NCBI GenBank assembly: GCA_035578175.1 | Contig: JAQMRL010000002.1 | Coordinates: forward strand, 129,892,171 to 129,956,170 | Origin: Catonia carolina | Lineage: Eukaryota; Arthropoda; Insecta; Hemiptera; Achilidae | Length of the DNA: 64,000 nt | Direction of reading: 5' to 3' | In this document: piece after piece, positions 23,652 to 34,800 of the stretch | Position numbering within the stretch: the first letter of the stretch is position 1 | Layout of the letters: each line of letters starts with the position of its first letter | Position numbers and translations under genes: made by a program | The notes under the pieces: model-generated | Told to the model about the DNA's origin: nothing | Database searches by the model: none | What the model saw: the letters and a program-made list of their open reading frames with translations, nothing else

Positions 23652-23960
23652 TGACCCACCGGGTTGGCTTAGAGGTAAAGTCGTTACGAATGTCAGCTGT
23701 AACAGCTGACATTCGGAGACGAAGGTTCCTGTATCAAATCCTAGTAATGGTAGTTACATTTTTATACGGATTTGAATACTAGACAGTGGTTACCGGTGTA
23801 CTTTGACGGTTGGGGTTCAATTAACCATACTCTTTCAGGAATAATCGGCCTGGGTCTGTACAAATCTGCATCTCATTTACACGTCATATACATCATCCTC
23901 CCTCATTGGGTCGAGGGGTTGCTTAATGTTCTGAATCGAACAGATTGCAACGTAAAACTA
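23652..23960 (+). repeat. SINE-A copy, near full length
   Basis: Box A 'gggttggcttagaggtaaag', a deletion in the head centre, box B 'tgtatcaaatcct' (mutated), a full body and the 3' end 'gattgcaacgtaaaac'. Confidence 0.8.
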
Positions 23961-23999
23961 TTTTTTTCTCTTTAATTCTTTATTTACAACTGTAAAATT

Positions 24000-24037
24000 T
24001 TACAACAAGCAAATGTGATGATTAAGATAATAATGTA

Positions 24038-24083
<46 letters not shown>

Positions 24084-24340
24084 TAATAATGTAATGTGAT
24101 AATAATGTAAATGACATGATAGGCATGAGAGGGGTAGGGTCATTATTGGTGCCTCCCCAAGAATGAAATTTGTGTATAAAATTAGCAGGTCTCTACTCCA
24201 GCGTCTTTTAAGGCGTCTAGGGGGATTATCAGGGAAATGGAAGGTGGAAAGTGAACGCACCAGTGGGTTCTCGTGTTCGTGTGACTTGTCGTGAAAGCGT
24301 TTGTATAGGTATTCGATGGAGGTACACCTCAAATCCCTAA
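24000..24340 (-). pseudogene. Probable LINE 3' end with (TAA)n tail
   Basis: Minus-strand frame at 24332-24000 begins with about 70 residues containing FPDNPPRRLKRRWSRDLL, an arginine-rich block like those ending some insect LINE ORFs, then enters a tyrosine run that is only the translated ATT repeat. The trinucleotide tail at 24038-24082 (AAT on plus) fits a LINE 3' tail. Identity rests on composition and tail, so moderate. Confidence 0.45.
24038..24082. repeat. (AAT)n microsatellite
   Basis: About 15 uninterrupted AAT units, at the 3' side of the minus-strand LINE fragment. Confidence 0.95.
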
Positions 24341-24715
24341 TAAGTACACCTATTAGGGATTAAAAATGAATGTAAAAATAATAATTTCTTATCATAGCAA
24401 TATTATATTTTGACGATTACTTCTTTACTGCAGAACATCTAGGTGGAATAAAGACGAGTATGAACGTAAGCCTACCTATAAGTATTGACGTAAAATCGCG
24501 TACGACGCAGTTAGCAGTACGATCGCTTTTAAGGTTGCTTACCACCTACCATGAAATATATAAACAGGCAGCAATTCACAATTCATTTAAACGCTTAAAA
24601 GATATTTTTTTATTAACACAGACTAATTTTAAAAAAAGGTTTAAATACATTTTAAACACAAAATGAGAATAAAACTCAGAAAACTGGACGTTATGAGGAA
24701 CGTTAATACCTAATT

Positions 24716-24945
24716 TTTTTGTTATTGTTTAGTTGATCAGCTGAAAGGCTGGTTTGAATCTCTAGAGCCTTTACTACGTAAAACGAGGAGGAAGGTGGTT
24801 TACCATGCCTTCCTCACTGAGTGGAAAAGTATACTTATCAGCATTCCAAGCCCTATTATAAAACCTATTTTCCACCCTGAAAATGACACCTTCACTTCAT
24901 TCACCACAGGATCTGACTATAATGAAATGCATTACTCTCAGAGCT
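24716..24945 (-). repeat. R400 interspersed repeat, 3' part
   Basis: Reverse copy covering 'gttattgtttagttgatcag' to 'tgcattactctcagagc'; the 5' half of the family is missing. Confidence 0.75.
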
Positions 24946-25267
24946 AATTTTTTATTGTAAAAAATTCGCGAAGATTACATGTTTAAGTAATTTAATTGTC
25001 TTTACATTTAATGGGAAGTAATGTGAGCAGTTAAAAACTTTGAAACTGTTATTACAATCTGCTATATTTTTTCCTTAGGTGTTTCATTACGAATATACTA
25101 TGCGTCATATCACTACGAACGTAAAGATCGATCGAGTTAGCCAACGTATTGCCGGATCGCATTTCCACGGGCTACTTGAACAATTACCTTAATCACACAA
25201 GTAAACGAGGAAATAAAAAAAACATAGGTAATACATTCATAAACATTAAATGTACAAATAGGGCAAT

Positions 25268-25622
25268 AAAAAATAATTCTTTTTCTTATCACACGGTCAG
25301 CCAATTATCTGACTGAAGCATTTAAGAACAGAAGAGGTAGAGGAGTAAAATACACTAAAATAGTTAAGAGTTATCTCTCCTCTGAGAGTAATGAATTTCA
25401 TTATTCAGCCAGACCCTGTAGTGAATGAAGTGAAGGTGTCATTTGCAGGTGGAAAGTAGATGCTTTTCAGAGAGCCTGACATGCTGATAGGCATACGTTT
25501 CCACCTTGCCCAGTGAGGAAGGAAATGAGTAAACCACCTCACTCTTTGTTTTACAAAGTAAAGCCTCTAGATGCCCAAACCAGTCTTTCGGCTGATGGCC
25601 TAAACAAACAAAAACCATTAAA
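25268..25622 (+). repeat. R400 interspersed repeat
   Basis: Sense copy from 'tttttcttatcacacggtca' to 'gatggcctaaacaaacaaa'; lacks the first 80 bp or so. Confidence 0.78.
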
Positions 25623-25774
25623 TGTAACTGATTTGTATTGTACAGGTAGTTCTGTTTTAATTAATTTCCAAATCATTATATAGTTTAGGCCACTTCTATT
25701 TACTGTATGACATAACCTTATATTACTTTAACTCAGATACATAGATTTTAGTTTCAGGGGTTGAGTCTGGAGAT

Positions 25775-25912
25775 TTATGTTTTTTGGTTTTACGTCAGAT
25801 TATGCACATTAGGGCAAGTGAACGGTGATAGAAAAAAACGAGTGAAGTAAAAATTCCTGACCTGACCGGAAATCGGACTCGAGACCCACCGCATATTAGT
25901 CTGGTATGATAT
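25775..25912 (-). repeat. Possible tRNA-derived SINE remnant
   Basis: Contains a tail-like segment ('tttacgtcagattatgcaca') and a box B complement ('aaatcggactcgagaccc'). No clear box A. Low confidence. Confidence 0.35.
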
Positions 25913-26199
25913 TTGAATTTTCCGTTTGGGGGAGGGCACCTGCTCTTACTAATCTACTCGTATATACACGACTAAACTAGAAGAGGAGGGGCGAGGTGAA
26001 TATATTAGTAATGCTAGACATGAAGCTCACAATGATTTTACGTACACTTTTTTTAGTTAATAATCTACTAAGTATGAAGGAATGTATGTTCTTTTTTCAA
26101 AAATTTATAATTTAATTTTTTAACTAAAATTTTCAAAAAAAAAATTGGATTATTTAATTAATTAATTCTGGTAGTCAAGCATCTTCTAATTATTTTTTA

Positions 26200-26395
26200 T
26201 TTTTTTTATTTATTTATTTAACGTCGCATCAACTGCAAGGTCATTAGCGACGACGTTGGGGTGTAACTGTGCGTAATTAGGATGAAATTATATTTTATAA
26301 AGTATGAAAATATGCCGTGCCTGAGTGAGATTCGAACCCAGGACCGCATGATGAGAGGTGAGCACGTTACCAACTACGCCAATGCGGCCGGCAGC
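26200..26395 (-). mobile_element. SINE-B, Met-tRNA-derived, best-preserved copy
   Basis: Minus-strand head reads GCCGCATTGGCGTAGTTGGT (box A inside) and later GGGTTCGAATC (box B), separated by a stem-loop with CAT centrally. The body has 'tgcctgagtgagattc' near the box B complement, then the tail 'gtcattagcgacgacgttgg' and 'acgtcgcatcaactgc', ending in a T-rich run on plus (poly-A on minus). Similar copies at 16045 and 47500. Pol III transcription from the internal boxes is what is known for this type. Confidence 0.8.
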
Positions 26396-26534
26396 TTTGT
26401 AACAGCTGATTTATTAACCGATATATAAATAAATAAAACGGCTATCAAAACTTAAAACATTTTTTTTGCATCCAGGAGACTCCAAAAGGGAGTATAGAAT
26501 ATGATGTAAAGATAAAACTGATAAACAAAAAGTT

Positions 26535-26735
26535 TATCACAATGATAAATTCATCACTTACCACCAAAAATTTGTTTCTGCTACTGCTTACTTCAGTAGA
26601 CTTGTCATGAACCCCATTGTATCGAAGATCACACAAAATTAAAAAGTCAAACACAATGATAAATTCATCACTTAGCAATCATTTTTCCCCGCTACTGCTT
26701 AACTCAGTAGACTTGTCATGAACCCCTTTGTAACA
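26535..26735. repeat. 113-bp tandem duplication
   Basis: Two direct copies of about 83 bp of close match: 'acaatgataaattcatcact' at about 26538 and 26651, then 'gctactgctta', 'cagtagacttgtcatgaacc' and 'tgta' in both. The middle differs. Non-coding. Confidence 0.8.
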
Positions 26736-26949
26736 AATAGTACACCATATTTGTGTAATTAGAAGTTAAATACTTTTCAACCAAAAACTATTTAGAAACT
26801 ATTTGTGCACACTGTAAAATGTTTCATCAATCAAGTATTGTTTTAGCTTTTTTTAAAATTACTTAAATTGTCACAACTTTTTAAACCTTGTGGCAATTTA
26901 TTGATCTTATTTTCTACCTGAATAAGTTGGTTTTTGTTCAGTACATACG

Positions 26950-27420
26950 ACAGATATTTGTGTAAAGTGTATTTGGAAAAGAGATTGGTTAACTGGGGAA
27001 TCGCCCACTGTTCAAGCCAAAAGCTCCTGGACGAGCTGCAGTACAAAACACATCGAGAGTATAGAAACAAGAGAGAAGGAGTGTGTGAAAGGAGAGGAAA
27101 AAAGAGCGCGAGGCCAATACCGAAAATAGCGGTCAATCCAGGACCAGTTGGTTGGCAGGCGATGGGATGGTTGCTTCAGAGACTGAACTGAAAGAGAGGC
27201 AAGGCTGCGGTGCGCTGTGCCCGTTCGCTCGGACGTCGGTCGTCTAATCGTTGTTGCATTTTCTCCTCTCCCAAACTCTCTCTCTTTCTTTTCTCTCAAA
27301 TAGTAATCGCTAGTAACATCATCACAACCGTCACTATGAGAACCACCCAACCCATCAAACCATTGGCTCATGTCCTCCCACTGACTATAACATACCACTC
27401 GATACACTAACTACTGATTC
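26950..27420. other. GC-richer unique segment, possible host exon or promoter
   Basis: Distinctly higher GC than its surroundings and not related to any other repeat in the window. It contains a pyrimidine-rich tract (27262-27298) and frames of 85-131 codons on both strands, none recognisable. It could be the first exon or promoter of a host gene, or a unique old element. No splice-site pair could be assigned with confidence. Confidence 0.25.
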
Positions 27421-27424
27421 AGGG

Positions 27425-29540
27425 AATTCAGCAACCGTCATTCTTAAGATATCAGAGTCGATTCAGCCGATAAAGAAAGAAAAAACGACTTTCTACTGAT
27501 CTAGGAACCTCTTTTCATTTTTACTTCCACTGGTATCTACGGACAAAAGAGGAATAAAACTGAACAGAAACATCAGTTGATAACGTCTACCATATGTCCA
27601 ACAGCAATAAATAAATTATGTATCCTATGAAAACAGTTGCCTTCCTAAATTTAATTAAAAAAAAAACACTTATCTCTGATATAATAACCGTAGTCATCAA
27701 AATATATAACTTCAGAAGTTTAAAATCTTAACGTAAACACATTATTCAGATTACAGTGTAAAATTACAAACAATATTCTGCTCTATCCTTCTGAAGAATA
27801 TGATTATATGACAATAAAGGCAGAAAAGTTATTCATTATCTAACCTAAAAAAATACGATGTAAAACACTAACAAGAAAACAAAACCAATTTACAGTATGT
27901 GTATTAGTTACCATCTCAGAAAACCATAATACTAAAAATATCTTCAACTTTGATTGAAATAATTAAGAAACATATTAGCCTGCAGTTAAACTTATTTTTA
28001 CGAACATTAACTTATAAATACCTTTACTGGTTCTACCGGACTAGCAGCTTCTTTTTCAAAGAAAGGTATATTTTTAATTTTATTTAAAATTGTATTTTGA
28101 TGTTTAGCGATTGTACCTAAAGTATTGCGGTATTATCGGGGATTTAAAATGTAGTAATTGTTCATTAACATGCCAGGAATCGATGCTGGGACTTACAACA
28201 ATTAATTTCCAGGGTTAACAGTTCTTTCGTTTTTTATAAACAATATCATATACACAGGGTGAACAGATTATTCCTGAGAAATATGGGATAGTGCAAATCT
28301 ACCGGGGGTCTGGAATAACAGCCAACGCAGCATGTGGTCCGGGTTCTGAAATTTTAATGATAAAAAGTGAATTTTGAGGCTTTCCAAACAGATAAAATAT
28401 AAAGGATTTTTGTTATTTGATACGATTGTAAAGTTAAAATTAAATGATATTCTCAGGGATATGACGTAAAACTCATTAATTATTTACACAATAAACCGTT
28501 ACTCTTTACAGAAAGTATTACATAAAAATAATAACGGTTAAGTTTGTAAGAGAATTTCAAATTTACAAGCGAAAAAATATTAAAGACTATAATTTATTAC
28601 ATAATACTTTTGACTTATATTTACTTCCAGCTATAGATAACAACATTGCTAGTTTGCACCGTGCGATCGAGCAAAATTTCTTTCAAATATACAAAGATTT
28701 CTTAAAATATAATATTAAAACATTTTTTATCAAATTTCGAAACAGCTGTTCGAAACTCCATAAATAATAGTGAAAAACCGGGACGTTTGGTCATTTATAA
28801 ATCAATAAAATTATTTGGAATTAATTATAAACGGAAAGAAAGAAAATGATCATACAGGAAAGAGATGATCGGACAATGTTACATAAAAAAGTTCAAAATA
28901 AAAATATATGAATCATAAAAACTGACAGGTAGGAGTATGGTGGAGCAAGGGAGGGAGCTATCAATGTCAAGGTCTATCGTACTAAAAAACAAATACGATA
29001 GATTATGTAAATTTTATGTAATCGTAGATTATTAAAAATGGCCTAAATAATCCAAAATTAATAATAACAAAAAAATGTACAAAATGTCAATAGCAAAATA
29101 AATTGCAAATAAGAGGATGAATTTGCCTGTAAGTCGCTAATAACTTTAAAATAAGTTAACTAATCTTTCTTTAATTATTTAAAATTAAAGCCCTCTATTC
29201 TCTACGATAATAAACATCGTAGGGCAGGCAAAAGGAACGAGTTATTACTGTTATAATTACCCTAATTTTATTTACGATTTCTAGTTACATTAAAATTAGA
29301 AGAACAACACGAAACTTTCTGTAATAAAATAAAGACCACAGAAAGAAATTAAAGATAACTAAATATTGTATGGGATGAAATAAGACCTGTCATATTTTAT
29401 TCGTCCATTTACGATCTAAACACATGCTTAAATTATTACAATATTGAAAAATATTTCACAAGTATTTTGCAAGGGATGAAACTTCAGTTTGAAATAATGA
29501 GTGTTACGCTATACCTAAGTAAGACTTTGGAATGATTCCC
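27425..29540. other. No recognised feature (2.1 kb)
   Basis: AT-rich with no supported coding frame. Near 28255 'acagggtgaacagattattc' begins a stretch resembling the end of a mobile element, but I found no partner end. Confidence 0.35.
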
Positions 29541-29548
29541 GCCAAGTT

Positions 29549-29621
29549 GCCTCGGTAGCGCAGTAGGCAGCGCGTAAGTCTCATAATCTTAAGGTCGTGA
29601 GTTCGATCCTCACCCGGGGCA
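29549..29621 (+). tRNA. tRNA-Met (CAU), elongator type
   Basis: Complete 73-nt cloverleaf. Acceptor GCCTCGG pairs with CCGGGGC (one G-U), discriminator A at 29621; D stem GCGC/GCGC; anticodon loop CTCATAA with CAT as the anticodon; T arm GTGAG-TTCGATC-CTCAC. No intron. A T-rich run follows from 29624, with eight or more T at about 29633, suitable as a Pol III terminator. In the anticodon stem both sides of one pair are A and T where I recall C-G in other insect tRNA-Met, keeping the pairing. This is the only host gene I can support in the window; the SINE-B heads resemble it but are degenerate. Confidence 0.93.
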
Positions 29622-29632
29622 TAATTTTTACA

Positions 29633-29641
29633 CTTTTTTTT
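29633..29641 (+). terminator. Pol III T-run terminator of tRNA-Met
   Basis: Run of at least eight T about 12 nt downstream of the tRNA 3' end, preceded by a shorter T5 run. Known Pol III terminators are simple T runs on the coding strand. Confidence 0.6.
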
Positions 29642-29949
29642 ATTTCGTTAAATTATTTTAATAATCAAATTAATAAATTTTACTAATAATTTCCTTTAAA
29701 TTATTCTACTTTAAGCATATTTATCAGGAAAATAATATTACAGAATCATTAAATCTTGAGCACTTACATCAAAATAAATTCTCGTTCGTACAAAATAGAT
29801 AGCATCCAACAAAAATTATTATTTTATTTCTGAATATTAAAAATTTCACATTTTAGTGGATGTACCTCCTAAACGGTTGGATTTGGGGGGGAATATATCA
29901 AACAAAAACGTCTTAAATTTCTATCAAAATTCACCATAAAACATGGGAG

Positions 29950-30440
29950 TTGGTATTATACATTTGAAATAAAAATTGTTGGTTTTTTTTACAATCTGAA
30001 TTGTACACACTTTGACCTAAAATGTGTATTAAGGCCACAGTCTTAAAATAAAAACGATTTTTTACCACGAGGGCCAGCTTTCCCACGAATTTCAGAAGAG
30101 ATGACGCTTACCCTACCTTGTAAACTAAAACAAAATTAGTAAATGAGGTGAATTTAAAAAAAATCGTGTGAGCCATTTTTGAGGAAATTGCAAAAAAGTG
30201 AAGAATTGCACGAATAAACTATTACTTCCAGTTTACCGATTTTGAAAAAAAAGGTTCGTGTCAGGTCCCCTTGTGGTACCTAATTTAATTTCTAAGTTTC
30301 AACTTCGTACGCTCTTCCGTTCTTCAGACATTTTGTTCACAAACAGACCAATCATGTTTTTTTGTTAACGAGGCCTGAAACGCGTATTTCCCGCAAAAAC
30401 TCGATTTTAATAAATCAACATGAAAACAAAACTTTCCTAT
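29950..30440 (-). repeat. R960 repeat, reverse copy, part 1 (interrupted by BEL)
   Basis: Complement of the R960 5' half: contains 'ccctaccttgtaaact', 'cgattttgaaaaaaaaggtt', 'gaccaatcatg' and ends 'aactttcctat' exactly at the BEL insertion point. The rest of its 5' end lies at 38684-38720. Confidence 0.75.
30436..30440. repeat. Target-site duplication CCTAT (left)
   Basis: Five bases directly before the 5' LTR, repeated directly after the 3' LTR at 38679-38683. The 5-bp length is usual for BEL/Pao integrases. Confidence 0.9.
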
Positions 30441-31250
30441 TGTTAAGGCCAATCGCACCCCCGTTAAGTAATTCATATTTCCCCGCTAATTATTATCGTC
30501 GTTAAATACACTGATTTTGTATTAATAACCTTTTTCCCGCCTCTGTCTGTATACTTGTCTTGATTTCCGATGGTGATCTCAGTTCATGACGTAATTATTC
30601 TCCCACTACTCACATTCCATTCTTCCCGGTCAACTCACTCACTGGTTGGATTCTGCGGCATGTAGACTGTTCGTGCCTTCTCTGCGCCGGCCATCCTATG
30701 GCGTCGCTTCTACAATTGTCGTTATGCTTCGTTCGTTTCTGATGTACCATACATCATTTTCAAGTGTGCTTTTGCTTATGTGTGTAATTTATAATCATTT
30801 ACAATTGTTCTTGTTTTCGTATCAAACATTAAAGTTACAGTGTGAATCGAACCCCGGACACGTGTCGCGTAGACGACGTTTCTACACTTCAGGCCATTCA
30901 ACAGGTAAGCGAATTAGTCTATTTTGTTGTACGCTTTCTAATTTTGTGTTTGAGTTGACCAGTGATGTCCTGCTGTTCCAGCAGTTACTTATCGTTTTTC
31001 TTTGTCTCCCTCAGTGTACTTTCCATCGTTGTATCTTGCTTATTCAGTCGTTCCGCCGTTGGTTTCTGGCGCCATTAAATGAAACTAGGTCCTCCGGAAT
31101 AAGTCGTTTATGCTTCAGTTTACATTAATCTGCCATTAGTCGTTGATAGTGGATTGATGTCCTACAGTTACAAGTCGGCTTACCGCTTAACTCGTTTTAT
31201 CCAATATATTTTGGGTTTATTTCAAAACTCCTGCCATCAAGGCTTTAACA
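30441..31250 (+). repeat. 5' LTR of BEL/Pao element
   Basis: 810 bp with TG...CA ends. The offset to the 3' LTR is exactly 7428 bp and I found no difference in the stretches compared, including the whole 160-codon frame both contain. The LTR should carry the promoter and polyadenylation signal. A polyadenylation-like 'attaaag' lies at about 30827. The 160-codon frame is not conserved with any family I know and I treat it as incidental. Confidence 0.95.
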
Positions 31251-31252
31251 TT

Positions 31253-31270
31253 TGGTCCGTCCCGGGCAGG
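31253..31270 (+). promoter_or_regulatory. Candidate primer binding site
   Basis: TGGTCCGTCCCGGGCAGG begins two bases after the 5' LTR with the TGG expected opposite a tRNA 3' CCA. The implied tRNA 3' end (CCCGGGACGGACCA) does not match one I can name. Position is convincing, tRNA identity is not. Confidence 0.6.
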
Positions 31271-31878
31271 ATATTTATCAGTGCATATTTGGAAATACAG
31301 TCTATTGTCTTAATTTTTTCAATCGTCAACAATTTCAGTATTTTGTTTAATTCGCTGTTACATGGTGTTACATTGCATTCATCGTGTCGTTTATTGTGTT
31401 TCGTGTCTTACATGTGTTCAATATATTAATAAAAACATTAATAAAAATATTAATATTAAAAACAATTTCATTTATTCAGTTAAAAAATACGGGGTAAGTT
31501 GCATAACAAATGCAACGCATTATCAGTGTTGTGACGCGTTCATTCAATACAAGTTGCAACCAACGCTATGCTGACGTCACAGTAGATCGGTTCAGTGCTA
31601 TATCTTTCGACACGGCCAGAATTTGGCTAGAGTCGCCATTTTTTCCTTCGTTCTTGTTAACTGGTTCACGCAGCTTACAGCGCATGCGTGCCCTCTCTCT
31701 CATTCGCTCTCTCTCGTGCTGTCCGTCGTTACTGCTAGCGCTGAGAGAATCACTTCACTTGCGTCGTCTGCAACGTATACATCATAGTTGCAACTAACCT
31801 AGATTCAATAAACAGCTGTGTTTTGTTTACATTCTATTATTTATTTTTCGCTCGCTGTCTTCGTTCATTATTTTCAAC
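31271..31878 (+). other. BEL/Pao 5' leader
   Basis: Untranslated leader between the primer binding site and the gag-pol start. It contains AT-rich repeats ('attaataaaaacattaata') near 31420-31460 and a few short upstream ATG frames. Presumably includes the packaging signal; no specific site can be identified. Confidence 0.6.
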
Positions 31879-34800
31879 ATGGACGATTTACAATCTTTAA
31901 TCAAAAAACGCAACGTTGTTAATAATCATCTTTCTCGTTTTAATAATTTTCTTCAATCTGACGTTGAAGTTAACCAAGTCAAATTACGACTTGACAAATT
32001 CTTAGACCTCTGGTGTGACTTCGAACAAATACAAACGAACATCGAATTACTTCAACCCGAAGCAGATTTCGAATCAGAACGCACTGCTTTCGAAACTCAT
32101 TATTTCCAGTTAATTGATCGCGCCCAGAAATTAATTGAATCTCTGGACAATACAATCGTTTTACCAAATCAAGTCAAGTCTTCTAATTCGCAATTAATAC
32201 AATTACCTCGAATTCGCCTACCTTCATTCGACGGAGATGTTGCAAAATTCCAGAATTTCATCAGCTTGTTCAATGATTTAATTCACAATAATTCTGAGTT
32301 ATCATTTGTTCAAAAACTTCATTATTTGAGGTGCTCATTAGTCGGTGAACCACTGCGTCTAATAGAACACCTGCCTCTCTCGCTTGAAAATTATACGTTA
32401 GCGTACAATTTAATTGTTGAGCGCTACTCCAACTCAAGGCGCATAGCAAATGTTCACTTAAATCAGATATTCAATTTCGTTAAATCTGACACTCCGTCCT
32501 ATCAATCGTTAAAAGGTTTTCTTAATATCCACGAATCATCAATCGGAGCCTTACGTCTGCTAAATATAAATTTACTTGAATATTTACTTTTTGAGATAGC
32601 CTATTCTAATTTGGATCCTGTAACAAAGCAAGCGTTCGAGGATTCAAATCCTAATTCAGCCGTGCCTACATACGAGGCCTTAATGTCATTCGTTACCGCT
32701 AAGATGCATGCTTTCGAGCTCTCGAATTCATCTCAACCTACAGATAACGCTAGTTCTTCTTATACTAGCAAATCCAACGTCGATAAACCGGCTAGTCACA
32801 GACCGGTGTTCCGTAAACAACCAATGTCTCCTACAACGCCTAAAAAACAGCATTCGGTTTTATTAGGTAGTAATCTTGCTAATTCAAATAGTGAACCGCT
32901 ATACAAATGTCCGTTTTGTGGCTCTATTAATCACAACATTTTCAATTGTACCGAGTTTCTCGCCATGTCCGTTGAAGAACGGCACAAACAAGTGTTTCAG
33001 CTTCGTAAATGTTTTGCCTGCTTAGGAAAACACTCTCGCAAAGACTGTAAATCTATCAAGTCTTGTCGTTTATGTGGTTCTACTAATCATCACACACTGT
33101 TGCACGAATCCTCTACTCCAGTCGATTCTACCACTCGTAATTCTGCGTCAAGTAATTTTAATTACAAATCAATTACTACTAACTCTAATCGTAATACAAC
33201 TTCTCCCGTTGTTAATTCTTCTGGTTGCGATTCCTCTAACAATAACGTTGTTAATAGACATCCTTCTGTAGGACTATCTACACCCAGTAGCGCGCATTTA
33301 AGTACCGCTGCTGAAAATACCGTGCCTATTTCTGATTCTTCCAACAGCAATTCGCTATCGTGTCGCACTGGTTCACAAAAGGTTTTGCTAGGTACTGCTA
33401 CAGTGCTGTTGCAAACTCAATTTGGCAACTTTCACGCTTTCCGCGCTGTACTTGACTGCGGTTCTGAAGTGAACTTAATAACATCTCGCGCCGCAGAGCA
33501 AATTGGCGCAAAAACAATTCCGTGTCGTCAAAACTTGTTAGGCATATCAGCTGCCACTACTCAAATACAAGGTACTTCTCAGATTACCATCGCTTCTAAA
33601 CAAAACAGCGATTTTCGTCTCGATACCACTGCGCTAGTAATTCCTAAAATTACTAACAATTTACCATCTGTCTGCATTTCTCACGAAGTTTTACAGCTGC
33701 ACTCCGGCAAAATTCTTGCTGATCCTGAATTTATCCACTCCGCCCCTGTAGACATTTTACTGGGCGCCGAAGTGTTTCCTGATCTAATTATTCAACACAA
33801 TAATTCCATAATCAAAGGCAGTCCTTCTGCCATTTCTACAGTTTTCGGCTGGGTAATTTTTGGCAAATTACCAGCACTTTCTATGGTTTCAAATAACCAA
33901 CCACCTAGCTCGTTACTCACTTCTGTCGATACGCTGTCTCAAACTATGCAGCGCTTCTGGGAGTCGGAAGAAATCTTCGCTCCCCCTGCTACCAATCCGG
34001 ACGATGACTACTGTGAAAAGTTATTCTCCGAAACCACCACTCGTGATAGTAACGGACGTTATATTGTTGCGCTTCCGTTCAAAAACAATTCTGTATCGTT
34101 GTCTTCTAATCGTCATGTCGCAAGTCGTGCTGCTACAAAATTTACTGTTAAAATTTCTCAGCAGCCTGCAGTTCAACAAAAATACCACGATTTCATGCGT
34201 GAGTATCTTACTCTCAACCACATGTCGCCTGCTTCTTCTATCGCTGAATACATAATTCCGCATCACGGCGTATTTAAAACAGCCGACCCTAATGGGAAAA
34301 TTCGTGTCGTATTTAATGCTTCTTTCTCTGATCTTCACGGCAATTCACTTAATAGTCAACTGTTACCTGGTCCTAAGTTACAAAAGGACATCTGTAATAT
34401 TTTAACAACTTTTCGTAAACATCCAATCGTCGTCTGCTCGGACATCAAGATGATGTATCGGCAAATTCTCGTGCGTCCTGAAGATCGTTTTCATCAACAT
34501 ATTTTCTATTGTTCCGATTCAAACTCCACACCGCAAGAATTCGAACTGAATACGGTAACCTACGGAGTTAAACCGTCTGCTTATTTAGCACAACGTACTT
34601 TACTTCAGTTAGTAGAAGATGAAGGCTCTTCGTTTCCTCTTGCATCCGAGGCTGTTCGTTCCAGTACTTACGTCGACGACATACTGACCGGTGCTTCCGA
34701 TTTCAAGGAGGCTGAACTTCTAGTCGATCAACTCATCGAGTTACTCGCCATGGGAGGTTTTCAATTACGGAAATGGTCTTCCAATCATCCTGACCTTCTG

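Noticed and set aside
24000..24110. Run of tyrosines in a minus-strand frame
   Set aside because: Translation of the ATT microsatellite, not protein.
24333..24360. Perfect 10-bp hairpin ATCCCTAATA ... TATTAGGGAT
   Set aside because: Too short to stand out in 64 kb of AT-rich sequence, and it lies at the edge of a LINE fragment.
27012..27407. 131-codon minus-strand frame
   Set aside because: No family resemblance, overlaps other open frames of similar length, and composition is that of a GC-richer segment where long frames occur by chance.
28255..28400. Start of a transposon ('acagggtgaacagattattc')
   Set aside because: No matching end or coding content found nearby.
30646..31128. 160-codon open frame, repeated identically at 38074-38556
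   Set aside because: It lies within the LTRs, so the duplication is explained by LTR identity and not by coding conservation. No recognisable domain.
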